This document shows, piece after piece, positions 18,441 through 28,274 of a stretch of DNA of 64,000 bases (positions within the stretch are counted from its first letter, which is position 1; each line of letters starts with the position of its first letter). This DNA comes from Bacteroidales bacterium. GTDB lineage: Bacteria; Bacteroidota; Bacteroidia; Bacteroidales; GCA-2748055. The stretch is taken from contig JAOZUK010000001.1 of assembly GCA_029938715.1 (NCBI GenBank), forward strand, positions 1-64,000. Direction: 5' to 3'. The position numbers and the translations under genes were made by a program. The notes beneath the pieces were generated by a model, which saw only the letters and a program-made list of their open reading frames with translations, was not told the origin of the DNA and searched no databases.

Positions 18441-19594
18441 GACCGGTTGTGATGTCCTCTGGGGGGTCTGTGTTTTTTCTTTTTCTTTTTGGGTCGCCTC
18501 TCTTTCTCAAAGCGAGTCAGACTTCCCTGTCCAGCGCCATTGGTGTACTCCAGGCGATCGGGCTTGATTACAACATTTACTTCCACCAATTCATCGGGCA
18601 CTATTTCCCTTGAATTCATTTGCTGAATTTCTTTGACACGCTCCACCGGCACCGGCACAAGTGCCTGAGCTGCTGACCCTGAGAACCCGTACCACATGAT
18701 CCCCCGGTATACATCGGTTTTCAGGTGATAGGCATCTCCCTGGTTGGTTTTCAGAAGTTTGGTTGTATCCGGGAACTGCTTACGGGCATCCTCATACCCG
18801 GCCAGCTCATAATTAAGGCAGCACTTCAATTTACCACATTGACCTGCCAGCTTTTGAGGATTCAGAGCTACTTCCTGTACCCTTGCCGAATTGGTGCTCA
18901 CTGAAACAAAGTTGGTAACAAAGGTGGAACAGCATAGCTCCCTGCCACAGGTTCCAATGCCACCGATTTTACCCGCTTCCTGCCTGGCTCCGATCTGCTT
19001 CATCTCAATCCGGATCCGAAATGTCTCGGCCAGGACCTTGATTAATTCCCTGAAATCCACACGCTCATCGGCGATATAGTAGAAGATTGCCTTTGTATTG
19101 TCGCCCTGATACTCCACATCCCCAATCTTCATATTCAATCCCAGGTCACTGGCTAACTTCCGGCTTTGAAGCATGGTTTGCTCCTCAATTCGGATGGCCT
19201 CCTTCCATTTGTCGATATCCACCTGCTTGGCCTTTCTGTAGACTTTTTTCAGCTCTTCGGAATTTACAGGATGTTTAACGTGGTTCAGTTGCTTATCCAC
19301 AATTTCACCTACAAGTGAAACAATACCTATATCATGCCCCGGGGAGGCTTCTACTGCCACTATATCCCCACGTTTCAACCTGAGTCCGTTCACATTCCGG
19401 TAGAATCCCTTTCGGGTATTCTTAAACCGGATCTCCACTGCATCGGGAATATCCATATCCGACACCTCCCTCAACCAGTTAAATGCATCCAATTTGGAGC
19501 AAGAACTAAAATAGGAATCTATGCGATCCTTGTTTTCTCCGCTGATTTCAAGCTGTTTCTGGGAACAGCAACCTCTTGCCTTCAGGCTATCCAT
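18437..19594 (-). CDS. ricT: PSP1/RicT family protein
   Basis: 385 aa; IGGIGTCGRELCCSTFV…QKLAGQCGKLKCCLNYE cysteine motifs; Lys-rich C-terminus. Confidence 0.9.
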   Translation of the reverse strand: MDSLKARGCCSQKQLEISGENKDRIDSYFSSCSKLDAFNWLREVSDMDIPDAVEIRFKNTRKGFYRNVNGLRLKRGDIVAVEASPGHDIGIVSLVGEIVDKQLNHVKHPVNSEELKKVYRKAKQVDIDKWKEAIRIEEQTMLQSRKLASDLGLNMKIGDVEYQGDNTKAIFYYIADERVDFRELIKVLAETFRIRIEMKQIGARQEAGKIGGIGTCGRELCCSTFVTNFVSVSTNSARVQEVALNPQKLAGQCGKLKCCLNYELAGYEDARKQFPDTTKLLKTNQGDAYHLKTDVYRGIMWYGFSGSAAQALVPVPVERVKEIQQMNSREIVPDELVEVNVVIKPDRLEYTNGAGQGSLTRFEKERRPKKKKKKHRPPRGHHNRS

Positions 19595-19635
19595 GATGCA
19601 AAAATAGGGATTCAGATTTCCAATTCAAAACCAGA

Positions 19636-20781
19636 TCATTCCGCAGCGGCAGGCTTCTGCATTAACAACCTGATTACCCGTATAGATAAGTCCATCAGAA
19701 TGATCCTGGGATTGCCATTGGCCTCAATGTGATTGCCGGCCAACCCAAAGGCCTCCACCAGGTCGAATACATTTCCATGGTGAATAAAGGGGCTGAATTT
19801 CAACGCAAACTCCCTCTCCCTGCCCGACATATAGTTGAGGGTTCCATTCTCCATATGGAGCATAAAATTCTCCCGCAGAAGATGGAGGGAATAGTCAATA
19901 AATTGCTTTTGCCGCTCCCGGCCTATGCCTGCCCCCTGGTCTACCCAGGTATTTATCTCGATGATGTTCCTGGCGTAACAGAGCCGCATCAATCGGGTAA
20001 AAAGCTCAAAATTGTGACTTTCACTCTCATCCTGACGGAGGGTCTGCAATGCCAGACTGAAATTTCCATTGGCTCTGTTTGCCGCATCTTCAATAAGCTG
20101 CTCATCACCGGTTCCCTGCTGTTTCAATCCCTCCCTGATCTCTGTGTCGGTTAACGGAGGGACATGAAGCAGCTGGGTACGACTGAGGATGGTGGGTATG
20201 ATCCTTTCGGTATGCTCAGAAACCATCAGGATCAATGTTTTATCAGGGGGTTCTTCAATAAGCTTCAGTAATTTATTTGCCGCAGGAAGATTCATCTTCT
20301 CAGGCAACCATAGCACCATCATCCTGTAATCCGACTCATAGGGCTTAAAGCTCAGCTTTCTGATGATAGACTCGCTCTCCCTTACATTGATGATGCCCTG
20401 TTTGTTTTCGGCACCTATGGCCTCATACCAGAGGTTTTCAGTAATGTAGTGATCCGATAGAAGGGCTTCTCTCCAGTCAACAATGAAATCGTCAGTTACA
20501 GGTGGAGCTGTTATACCACCAGCTTTCAATACCGGTACCACAAAATGTAGATCGGGATGAACCAGCTTGCCAAATTTCATACAGGAGGGACAAACCCCGC
20601 AGGAATCCCCATCTCCCCGATTCCCACAGGCCAGGTACTGGACCATGGCAACAGCCAGCGCAAGTTTTCCTGTTCCAGCAGGGCCGAACAACATAAGGGC
20701 ATGTGGGGTGCGGTCATCCCGCACCATATTCAGGAGTCTCTGTTTTACCTCCCTCTGACCTATGATCTCACCAAACAACAT
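19636..20781 (-). CDS. holB: DNA polymerase III subunit delta'
   Basis: 381 aa; HALMLFGPAGTGKLALAVAMVQYLAC, CGVCPSCMKFGKLVHPDLHFV, NKLLKLIEEPP, SRTQLLHVPPL. Confidence 0.92.
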   Translation of the reverse strand: MLFGEIIGQREVKQRLLNMVRDDRTPHALMLFGPAGTGKLALAVAMVQYLACGNRGDGDSCGVCPSCMKFGKLVHPDLHFVVPVLKAGGITAPPVTDDFIVDWREALLSDHYITENLWYEAIGAENKQGIINVRESESIIRKLSFKPYESDYRMMVLWLPEKMNLPAANKLLKLIEEPPDKTLILMVSEHTERIIPTILSRTQLLHVPPLTDTEIREGLKQQGTGDEQLIEDAANRANGNFSLALQTLRQDESESHNFELFTRLMRLCYARNIIEINTWVDQGAGIGRERQKQFIDYSLHLLRENFMLHMENGTLNYMSGREREFALKFSPFIHHGNVFDLVEAFGLAGNHIEANGNPRIILMDLSIRVIRLLMQKPAAAE

Positions 20782-20815
20782 GATCGTTAGAACTGTAAAA
20801 GTAGAATTTCTTTTT

Positions 20816-20823
20816 TACCTTTG
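20816..20823 (+). promoter_or_regulatory. Candidate Bacteroidota -7 element (TAnnTTTG) for pgk
   Basis: TACCTTTG, 45 bp upstream of the likely pgk start; no clear -33 box. Confidence 0.35.
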
Positions 20824-20868
20824 GGATTCCGAATCAGAACTGTTTACATTCATAAAAATTCTTTACAA

Positions 20869-22086
20869 ATGCAAATGATTGATAATTATAATTTTGCGGG
20901 AAAAAAAGTGATCATCAGGGTGGATTTCAATGTACCCCTGGGAGCCCAGTATGAGGTATCAGACGATACCCGCATTCGCGGGGCACTTCCTACCATTAAA
21001 AAGGTGCTTCAGGATGGGGGTTCAGCCATTTTGATGTCACACCTGGGCAGGCCTAAATCGGGACCCGAAGAAAAATTCTCATTGAAACATATAATTCCGG
21101 CTCTTACGGATCTGCTTGGAATGGAGGTCCGGTTTGCCAACGACTGTATGGGCGAAGAGGCCGTTGTAAAATCAGCTGCTCTGAAACCAGGAGAAGTGCT
21201 TCTCCTGGAAAATCTTCGTTTCTATTCAGCTGAGAACAAGATTAAAACCGATGAAGAGAAGGCCGCCACTAAAGTTTTTGCAGAGAAACTGTCCACCTAT
21301 GCCGATGTCTATGTAAATGATGCTTTCGGTACAGCTCACAGGGCACATGCCTCCACAGCTGTGATAGCTGATTACTTTGATGAGAACACGAAAATGTTTG
21401 GATTCCTTATCAATAAGGAGATTGAGGCCATGGATAAGGTGCTTTACAGTACAGAGAAACCGCTGACCGCTATCATGGGCGGAGCCAAGGTTTCCGATAA
21501 GATCCAGGTCATTGAGAACCTGCTCGACAAAGTGGATAACCTTGTAATTGGTGGTGGGATGACCTACACCTTTATCAAGGCCCGCGGAGGAGAGATAGGT
21601 AATTCGTTATGTGAAGAAGACAAACTGGATGTGGCTGCCGACCTTGTAAAAAAAGCCCGTGAGAAGGGTGTGAACCTGCTGCTTCCAGTGGATCAGGTAC
21701 TGTCCGATAAATTTGATAACGAGGCCCACACAGAGGTGGCCGACATTGATCAGGGCAAAGAGGGCTTTATGGGTCTCGATATCGGTGCCAAATCGATTAA
21801 AGCACTTACCGAGGTGATCATGAACTCTAAAATAATTCTCTGGAACGGCCCCATGGGTGTATTTGAAATGCCCAATTTCCAGAAAGGAACGGTGAGCATT
21901 GCTCAGGCAATTGCTGAATCCACGGCTAAAGGTGCCTTTAGCCTTGTGGGTGGCGGAGATTCTGTGGCTGCCGTGAATAAATTCGGTTTGGCCCACAAGG
22001 TGAGCTATGTATCCACAGGTGGAGGAGCCATGCTGGAGTATATTGAAGGTAAAGTGTTACCGGGTATCAAGGCCATTAAAGGATAG
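20869..22086 (+). CDS. pgk: Phosphoglycerate kinase
   Basis: Met at 20869 gives [67 protein letters not shown]. Confidence 0.96.
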   Translation: MQMIDNYNFAGKKVIIRVDFNVPLGAQYEVSDDTRIRGALPTIKKVLQDGGSAILMSHLGRPKSGPEEKFSLKHIIPALTDLLGMEVRFANDCMGEEAVVKSAALKPGEVLLLENLRFYSAENKIKTDEEKAATKVFAEKLSTYADVYVNDAFGTAHRAHASTAVIADYFDENTKMFGFLINKEIEAMDKVLYSTEKPLTAIMGGAKVSDKIQVIENLLDKVDNLVIGGGMTYTFIKARGGEIGNSLCEEDKLDVAADLVKKAREKGVNLLLPVDQVLSDKFDNEAHTEVADIDQGKEGFMGLDIGAKSIKALTEVIMNSKIILWNGPMGVFEMPNFQKGTVSIAQAIAESTAKGAFSLVGGGDSVAAVNKFGLAHKVSYVSTGGGAMLEYIEGKVLPGIKAIKG

Positions 22087-22111
22087 AGGTTAACATCTGA
22101 CATATAAGCAT

Positions 22112-23101
22112 ATGGATCCTGCATTTCATCAGGCCATTTTCAAGATCAAAGATCAAAAAACCTTCAGGGATGCAGCCCTGAAGGTTTTTTTATATCAGTC
22201 CAGACAGACTCCTGTTTATGGAGAATATCTGCAAAAACTGGGAATTGACCCTGTGCAGATCTCCAGGTTGGAAGAGATTCCCTTTCTCCCGGTGGAGTTC
22301 TTTAAAACACACACTGTGCTGGGTGAGGGGAAAAAAGCAGAGATCATATTTGAAAGCAGCGGAACCACACTTCAAACTCTGGCCAAGCACTATATTGTGG
22401 ATGTTTCACTCTACAGAGAGAGCTTTTCCAGAGGATTTTCCCATATCTATGGTTCCCCGGAAAACTATTGCATAGTGGCCCTGCTTCCCTCTTACCTGCA
22501 GCGTTCGGGCTCCTCACTGGTCTATATGATGGACCACCTGATGGGCCAGTCTCAACATCCCGAAAGTGGGTTTTACCTGGATAACCTGGATGAACTTTCA
22601 ATCCTTCTTCAGAGACGAAATGACGATGGACAACCCACCCTTCTGGTGGGCGTCAGCTATGCGCTGCTTGACCTGGCAGATATAGCTCCATTAATTCTGA
22701 AGGATCACATCATCATGATGGAGACGGGAGGCATGAAAGGCAGGCGAAGAGAGATGGTCCGGGGGGAGCTGCATAAAGCCCTGAAAAAAGCTTTTGGTCT
22801 GAAAACCATACACTCCGAATATGGAATGACAGAGTTGTTGTCCCAGGCCTATTCCAGCGGTAACGGACTCTTTTATACCCCCCCCTGGATGAAGATTCTC
22901 ATTCGCGATCCCAATGATCCTTTTTCAACTGTTCAACAAGGCCAAACCGGTGGTCTGAATATCATCGACCTGGCCAACCTTTACAGTTGCTCCTTCATAG
23001 CCACAGGCGACCTGGGCAAAACATATGCAGATGGTGGTTTTGAGATCCTCGGTCGATTCGATCATTCAGACATCAGGGGATGCAACCTGATGGTCCCTTA
23101 G
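22112..23101 (+). CDS. LuxE-like acyl-protein synthetase/acyltransferase
   Basis: 329 aa; PFLPVEFFKTH, IFESSGTTLQT, HSEYGMTELLSQAYS; LuxE/adenylate-forming-like features. Confidence 0.85.
   Translation: MDPAFHQAIFKIKDQKTFRDAALKVFLYQSRQTPVYGEYLQKLGIDPVQISRLEEIPFLPVEFFKTHTVLGEGKKAEIIFESSGTTLQTLAKHYIVDVSLYRESFSRGFSHIYGSPENYCIVALLPSYLQRSGSSLVYMMDHLMGQSQHPESGFYLDNLDELSILLQRRNDDGQPTLLVGVSYALLDLADIAPLILKDHIIMMETGGMKGRRREMVRGELHKALKKAFGLKTIHSEYGMTELLSQAYSSGNGLFYTPPWMKILIRDPNDPFSTVQQGQTGGLNIIDLANLYSCSFIATGDLGKTYADGGFEILGRFDHSDIRGCNLMVP
22155..22190. terminator. Perfect intrinsic-terminator-like hairpin embedded in a CDS
   Basis: AAAAAACCTTCAGGG (22155-22169) - ATGCAG - CCCTGAAGGTTTTTT (22176-22190): 15-bp perfect stem with A/T flanks on both sides. 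Confidence 0.75.
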
Positions 23102-23135
23102 GTCTTAATATGTAAGCCTGAAAAGGCATCTTCTC

Positions 23136-23609
23136 TTACCAGTCAAACTCCCCGATAAAAGGGATCTGCTCGGTCAGGAGAACATTGACCGCGCTGGCAA
23201 AATAGTTCTCAATTTGATAGAATTGGGCTGCTGTCTTAACGCCTGCGGCCTTTTTCATGCTTTTGTAGTACTTCTTAATCAGTTTATTCTGGGTATCTCT
23301 CACTTTCATAGCCTCACCAACCAATTCGTCGGTGGTGACATCATCAAGTTCAAGGTAAGATTTGGTGTACTTATCTAAAACTTCAATGCGTTTTTGCCCG
23401 TTGGCTTTGCGTTCCACTTCATAGTCGTCATAAAGGCTCCAGAACTCGGTGGCGGCTTCGCCTTCCAGGCTAATAAATTCAGAGACAATGGCTTTTTTCT
23501 CCATTCCAAAGATGGATTGGTAGAGTTCAATCTCCTCCTTATTCGACTGAGCAAAAGTTGTTGCGATTGCCAGTAAAAAAATTGCTGTCAGGGATAATGC
23601 TTTTTTCAT
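23136..23609 (-). CDS. Small secreted helical protein of unknown function
   Basis: 157 aa; signal peptide MKKALSLTAIFLLAIATTFAQ; charged, helix-rich mature part. Confidence 0.75.
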   Translation of the reverse strand: MKKALSLTAIFLLAIATTFAQSNKEEIELYQSIFGMEKKAIVSEFISLEGEAATEFWSLYDDYEVERKANGQKRIEVLDKYTKSYLELDDVTTDELVGEAMKVRDTQNKLIKKYYKSMKKAAGVKTAAQFYQIENYFASAVNVLLTEQIPFIGEFDW

Positions 23610-23696
23610 TTTAATTTGATTTTTAGATTATTATTCTTGTAAAAATTGATATTCTCTTAACAGAAACAACGAAACAGGAAAAATGTTTATTCCGAA

Positions 23697-24059
23697 TCAC
23701 TCTACCTCTGGCCGGAAGGCATTTTCAATATGTTCGATCTCTATCCGGCCAGCATGGTATATGACTGCAATCACATCGAATCGTGTGGGGCGATGGCTGT
23801 TGAATACCCTTATAAAACCCTCTGCTGCCCTCACAATATGCCGTTGTTTTCTCTGGTCCACAACTTCAGAGGGATGGTTGACCCGGTTGCCCACCATGGA
23901 TTTTACCTCCACAACGATCAGCAATCCCCCGAAGGTGGCCACAATATCCAGTTCTTTCTTTCCCCACCTCCAGTTTGTTCTCCAGATATGGTATCCCCTG
24001 GCCCGCAAAAAGCCCACCGCAAGTTGCTCCGCATTTCGGCCTATATCACAATGATTCAT
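23697..24059 (-). CDS. YraN family (UPF0102) endonuclease-like protein
   Basis: 120 aa; [39 protein letters not shown]. Confidence 0.92.
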   Translation of the reverse strand: MNHCDIGRNAEQLAVGFLRARGYHIWRTNWRWGKKELDIVATFGGLLIVVEVKSMVGNRVNHPSEVVDQRKQRHIVRAAEGFIRVFNSHRPTRFDVIAVIYHAGRIEIEHIENAFRPEVE

Positions 24060-24120
24060 CCGTGTAAGAGTTACAGGTAAATGTGTCCAACGGAGACCAA
24101 ATCAGCGTTCATTTTATCAC

Positions 24121-24128
24121 TATCTTTG
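24121..24128 (+). promoter_or_regulatory. Candidate -7 element (TAnnTTTG) for metG
   Basis: TATCTTTG 22 bp upstream of the metG ATG. Confidence 0.35.
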
Positions 24129-24150
24129 TCCGGTCCAAAATGAACTCAAC

Positions 24151-26187
24151 ATGTCAACAAAAGATTATAAAAGATACTTAATTACTTCTGCCCTGCCCTA
24201 TGCCAACGGTCCCCTTCACCTGGGCCACCTGGCTGGTGTATATGTACCCTCCGATATCTATGTGAGATACCTTCGTCAGAGGAACAGAGATGTCATATCC
24301 ATTTGCGGATCGGATGAACATGGAGTGCCCATCACGCTAAAGGCCCGGAAAGAGGGAACTACTCCGCAGGATGTGGTGGATCGTTATCACTCCATCAACA
24401 AGAAAGCCTTTGAAGATTTTGGAATCTCTTTTGATATCTACTCCAGAACCTCCAACAAGGTTCACCATGAAACAGCTTCTGAGTTTTTTACGACGCTCTA
24501 TGACAAAGGGGTTTTCATCGAAAAAACTTCTGAACAGTATTATGATGAAGAGGCCTCCACCTTTCTGGCCGACCGCTACATCACCGGCACATGTCCACAT
24601 TGTGGAAACCCTTGTGCCTATGGGGATCAGTGTGAACAATGCGGCACTTCCCTGAGCCCAGCTGATCTGGCCAATCCTGTATCCACCATCAGCGGCAGTA
24701 AACCTGTATTGAGAGAGACCAGGCACTGGTACCTGCCACTGGATCAATACGAACCCTGGTTGAAGCAGTGGATCCTTGAGGAACATAAAGAGTGGAAGCC
24801 CAATGTGTATGGCCAGTGCAAATCCTGGCTCGACCAGGGATTGCATCCCAGGGCTGTAAGCCGTGATCTGGACTGGGGAGTACCGGTCCCGGTGGAGGGG
24901 GCCGATGGAAAGGTGCTCTACGTATGGTTTGATGCTCCCATTGGCTATATTTCCGCCACCAAGGAGCTTACGCCTCAATGGGAAAAATACTGGAAGGATG
25001 AGGAGACCCGAATGATCCATTTTATCGGGAAAGACAACATTGTTTTTCATTGCATCGTATTTCCAACCATGCTCAAGGCGGAAGGGAGTTATATACTGCC
25101 CGAAAATGTGCCTGCCAACGAATTCCTGAACCTGGAAAACGACAAAATTTCCACTTCCAGAAACTGGGCTGTATGGTTACACGAATACCTGGAAGATTTT
25201 CCTGGAAAACAGGATGTGCTTCGTTATGTTCTGTGCGCAAATGCACCTGAAAACAAGGACAACGATTTTACCTGGAAGGACTTTCAAAACAGAAACAACA
25301 ATGAACTGGTAGCCATTTTGGGCAACTTTGTAAACCGGGTGCTGGTGCTGACGCATAAATACTTCCATGGGAAGGTCCCTGAAATAACAGGATTGCTTGA
25401 CCGGGACAAGGCCGTGCTTGATGAGATAAAAACCATAGCAGGGGATGTGGAACGAAGCCTGGAGGTGTTCAGGTTCAGAGAAGCCATTAAAACGGCCATG
25501 GACCTGGCCAGGTTGGGAAATAAATACCTGGCCGACACCGAACCCTGGAAATTGATTAAAACAGATTCGGAACGGGTGAAAACCATCCTGAATGTGGCAC
25601 TTCAGATCACCACCAACCTAACCCTTCTGCTGGATCCCTTCTTACCCTTCTCTATGAAAACACTCAGGGGTATTCTGCAGTTTGATCAGACCTCCTGGGA
25701 CCTGATTGGATCGCCGGATCTGTTGGAAGCCGGACATACCATAGAGAAGGCCTCCCTGCTTTTTGAAAAGATTGAAGATGAACAGGTCCAGGCACAGCTT
25801 GACAAACTCATGAGAACCAAAAAGGAGAATGAAGAGCCTGCAGAGGTGGCTCTCCAAAAAGAGGAGATCTCCTTCGACGATTTCTCCCGCATGGACCTCA
25901 GGACAGGAACCATTCTTGAAGCTGAAAAGGTACCCAAAACAAAGAAGCTAATCAAAATGCAGGTGGACCTGGGTTTTGAAATACGTACCATCGTTTCGGG
26001 AATCGCTGAACATTACCGGCCGGAGGCATTACCGGGAAAAAAAGTGTGTGTTCTGGCCAACCTGTCACCCAGAAAAATTAAGGGCATTGAATCGCAGGGG
26101 ATGATCTTGCTGTCCGAGAATCCGGAAGGTACTTTGCACTTTGTGGAGCCTGCCGCTGATGCAATCAACGGCTCTGAGATCAATTAA
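24151..26187 (+). CDS. metG: Methionyl-tRNA synthetase
   Basis: 678 aa; [36 protein letters not shown], Zn motif CPHCGNPC…[17 protein letters not shown]-terminal tRNA-binding domain. Confidence 0.97.
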   Translation: MSTKDYKRYLITSALPYANGPLHLGHLAGVYVPSDIYVRYLRQRNRDVISICGSDEHGVPITLKARKEGTTPQDVVDRYHSINKKAFEDFGISFDIYSRTSNKVHHETASEFFTTLYDKGVFIEKTSEQYYDEEASTFLADRYITGTCPHCGNPCAYGDQCEQCGTSLSPADLANPVSTISGSKPVLRETRHWYLPLDQYEPWLKQWILEEHKEWKPNVYGQCKSWLDQGLHPRAVSRDLDWGVPVPVEGADGKVLYVWFDAPIGYISATKELTPQWEKYWKDEETRMIHFIGKDNIVFHCIVFPTMLKAEGSYILPENVPANEFLNLENDKISTSRNWAVWLHEYLEDFPGKQDVLRYVLCANAPENKDNDFTWKDFQNRNNNELVAILGNFVNRVLVLTHKYFHGKVPEITGLLDRDKAVLDEIKTIAGDVERSLEVFRFREAIKTAMDLARLGNKYLADTEPWKLIKTDSERVKTILNVALQITTNLTLLLDPFLPFSMKTLRGILQFDQTSWDLIGSPDLLEAGHTIEKASLLFEKIEDEQVQAQLDKLMRTKKENEEPAEVALQKEEISFDDFSRMDLRTGTILEAEKVPKTKKLIKMQVDLGFEIRTIVSGIAEHYRPEALPGKKVCVLANLSPRKIKGIESQGMILLSENPEGTLHFVEPAADAINGSEIN

Positions 26188-26189
26188 TT

Positions 26190-27200
26190 CTAATTGGATA
26201 GGACCCAGCAGGATTTGAGTCCGGGCTCTGACTTAATCTCGGAAAGAACCCTCTCTGCCTCTGCTACTGTGGCATATGAAGCCACACTAACCCTGTACAT
26301 CCTGTTCTCAGTAATAAGTACTTCGGACTTGTAACCTCTTGCCTTCAGCTGATCCTGCATTTCACTGGCATTTTTCAGATGTTTGAAGCTGCCGGCAATA
26401 ATGTAATAATTGGGTGTCGCATCCACAGATTCGCCCTGAACCTCCTGAGATTCCGGGGATTCCGGGGATTCCGGGGCTGCTACCTCGGCTGCATTGTCTT
26501 TTTCCTCCCGGAGCTGCTCATTTTGCTGAATCGTCTCAATGGGAGGGCTCTTCTTCTGAATCCGGGACTCTTTGGTTGGATTTCCTTTGCGACCGATGGG
26601 AATAAAAATCAATACCGCAAGGATAACAATCAAGGTGCCTGCCGTAATATAGATGGCCCTCCATCTTGTGATGTGCCTGCCGGTTCTCCCGTAAGGTTGT
26701 GGCTCAGGTGCTCTAACAGGTGCGTGGGGGGGGGCCTTTACAGAAACATCTACCTCTCTGTTCTCCTCTTCCGGGGGCAACTCCTCCAGCTCCAGCAGAT
26801 CAAGTGATTCCAGTCCATAATGATCTGGTTCCAGCACCCATTCCGAAACCGCCTGGAAGTGAACTTTTCCATCATCATCCTTCAGAAAGGTTCCTGTTTC
26901 ATGAACCAGATAGGGTTCTCCCTTGTCCAGTGCAAATTTAATGGCATCGATCAACTCCAGCACTTTCTGGTCGGCCGCCTCCTGCTGTATTCCCTCTCCA
27001 TATAACATGGTTGCTGCCAGCAATCCATCATCCTTGCTATATCCAGAATCAAACTTTACAGTTAAACCAGGTGGATTGATCTTACCCCCTGTTTGAGAAA
27101 CTTCCCCTTTTACTTCTTTCACTTCGAGATTACCAAAACCAGGAAAAACTACGCGTTTGCTGTCGTTCAGTAGTTGCCTTATATATTTCCCAATGATCAT
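26190..27200 (-). CDS. HU-like (HU-CCDC81 type) N-terminal domain + TM + C-terminal SPOR domain protein
   Basis: 336 aa; IGKYIRQLLNDSKRVVFPGFGNLEV start, TM AIYITAGTLIVILAVLIFI, SPOR pattern YYIIAGSFKHLKNASEMQDQLKARGYKSEVL…YRVSVASYATVAEAERVL. Confidence 0.88.
   Translation of the reverse strand: MIIGKYIRQLLNDSKRVVFPGFGNLEVKEVKGEVSQTGGKINPPGLTVKFDSGYSKDDGLLAATMLYGEGIQQEAADQKVLELIDAIKFALDKGEPYLVHETGTFLKDDDGKVHFQAVSEWVLEPDHYGLESLDLLELEELPPEEENREVDVSVKAPPHAPVRAPEPQPYGRTGRHITRWRAIYITAGTLIVILAVLIFIPIGRKGNPTKESRIQKKSPPIETIQQNEQLREEKDNAAEVAAPESPESPESQEVQGESVDATPNYYIIAGSFKHLKNASEMQDQLKARGYKSEVLITENRMYRVSVASYATVAEAERVLSEIKSEPGLKSCWVLSN
26449..26475. repeat. Three tandem copies of 9-bp GATTCCGGG
   Basis: Exact 3x9 bp repeat, encoding PES-PES-PES on the - strand in the linker before SPOR. 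Confidence 0.95.
26726..26734. repeat. G9 homopolymer within CDS
   Basis: GCGT-GGGGGGGGG-CCTTT; encodes part of KAPPHA on the - strand. Confidence 0.95.
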
Positions 27201-27308
27201 CGCTGGTCAAATGTGACGTAAAAGTAGTCAGTCAGCTGAGGAATTCAAAACGAAGTTATCAACCCGCAATTTTTACTATCTTCGTACACTGTTGCTGCAA
27301 AAAAAAAC

Positions 27309-28274
27309 ATGAACAAAGAAGAGAAGAACTTTGCACTAATAGGCGTTGCCGGCTACATCGCAGTGAGGCACGTGAGGGCCATCAAAGAGACTGGAAACAG
27401 GCTGGTGGCATCCCTTGACCGTTTCGATAGTGTGGGTTTCATGGATAGCTATTTTCCTGATGCCGATTTTTTCACAGAATTCGAACGATTCGATCGCCAC
27501 ATCGCCAAGCTGAACAGACAGGGGACACAGTTGAACTATGTGAGTATCTGTTCCCCCAACTATCTGCACGATTCACACATTCGCTTTGCCCTCCGCAACG
27601 GTGCCGACGCCATCTGTGAAAAACCACTGGTACTTAATCCATGGAATATAGATGCCCTGCAGGATTATGAGAAGGAGACCGGCAGGAAGGTGTGGAACAT
27701 ATTACAACTGAGGCATCACAAGGCCATTATGGATCTGAAAGAGAGGGTGAGTACCGGGCCCGTTAATAAGGTATATGACATCGACCTCTCATACATCACC
27801 AGCAGGGGGAACTGGTACCACTACTCCTGGAAGGGGGATGAGGAGAAGTCGGGAGGTGTAGCCACTAACATAGGCGTACACTTTTTCGATATGCTCACCT
27901 GGATCTTTGGTCCCGTTAAAGAGAACAAGGTCCATTTTCTGAAGGCTGATAAAGCTGCTGGCTATCTTGAATTGGAACAGGCCAGGGTCCGCTGGTTTCT
28001 GAGCATAGATTATGGAGATATCCCTGATAACCTGAAGGAATCCGGAGTTCGTACCTATAGATCCATCACCATTGATGGAACCGAAATTGAATTCAGTGGA
28101 GGTTTTACAGATCTTCATACCATCTCCTACCAGAAGATCCTGAAAGGAAGCGGGTACGGACTGGAGGCTGCACGAAACTCTATTCAAACCGTTTACAATA
28201 TTCGCAATACTGAGCCCGTTGGATTAACAGGTGATTACCACCCCATTATCAAAAAAATTAAAAATGATTTATAA
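27309..28274 (+). CDS. Gfo/Idh/MocA family oxidoreductase (WbpB/WlbA-like)
   Basis: 321 aa; FALIGVAGYIAVRHVRAIKETGNRLVASLD, VSICSPNYLHDSHIRFALRNGADAICEKPLV. Confidence 0.88.
   Translation: MNKEEKNFALIGVAGYIAVRHVRAIKETGNRLVASLDRFDSVGFMDSYFPDADFFTEFERFDRHIAKLNRQGTQLNYVSICSPNYLHDSHIRFALRNGADAICEKPLVLNPWNIDALQDYEKETGRKVWNILQLRHHKAIMDLKERVSTGPVNKVYDIDLSYITSRGNWYHYSWKGDEEKSGGVATNIGVHFFDMLTWIFGPVKENKVHFLKADKAAGYLELEQARVRWFLSIDYGDIPDNLKESGVRTYRSITIDGTEIEFSGGFTDLHTISYQKILKGSGYGLEAARNSIQTVYNIRNTEPVGLTGDYHPIIKKIKNDL

Noticed and set aside
24337-25050. 237-aa - strand ORF
   Set aside because: Antisense to metG, which is unambiguous; no domain features.
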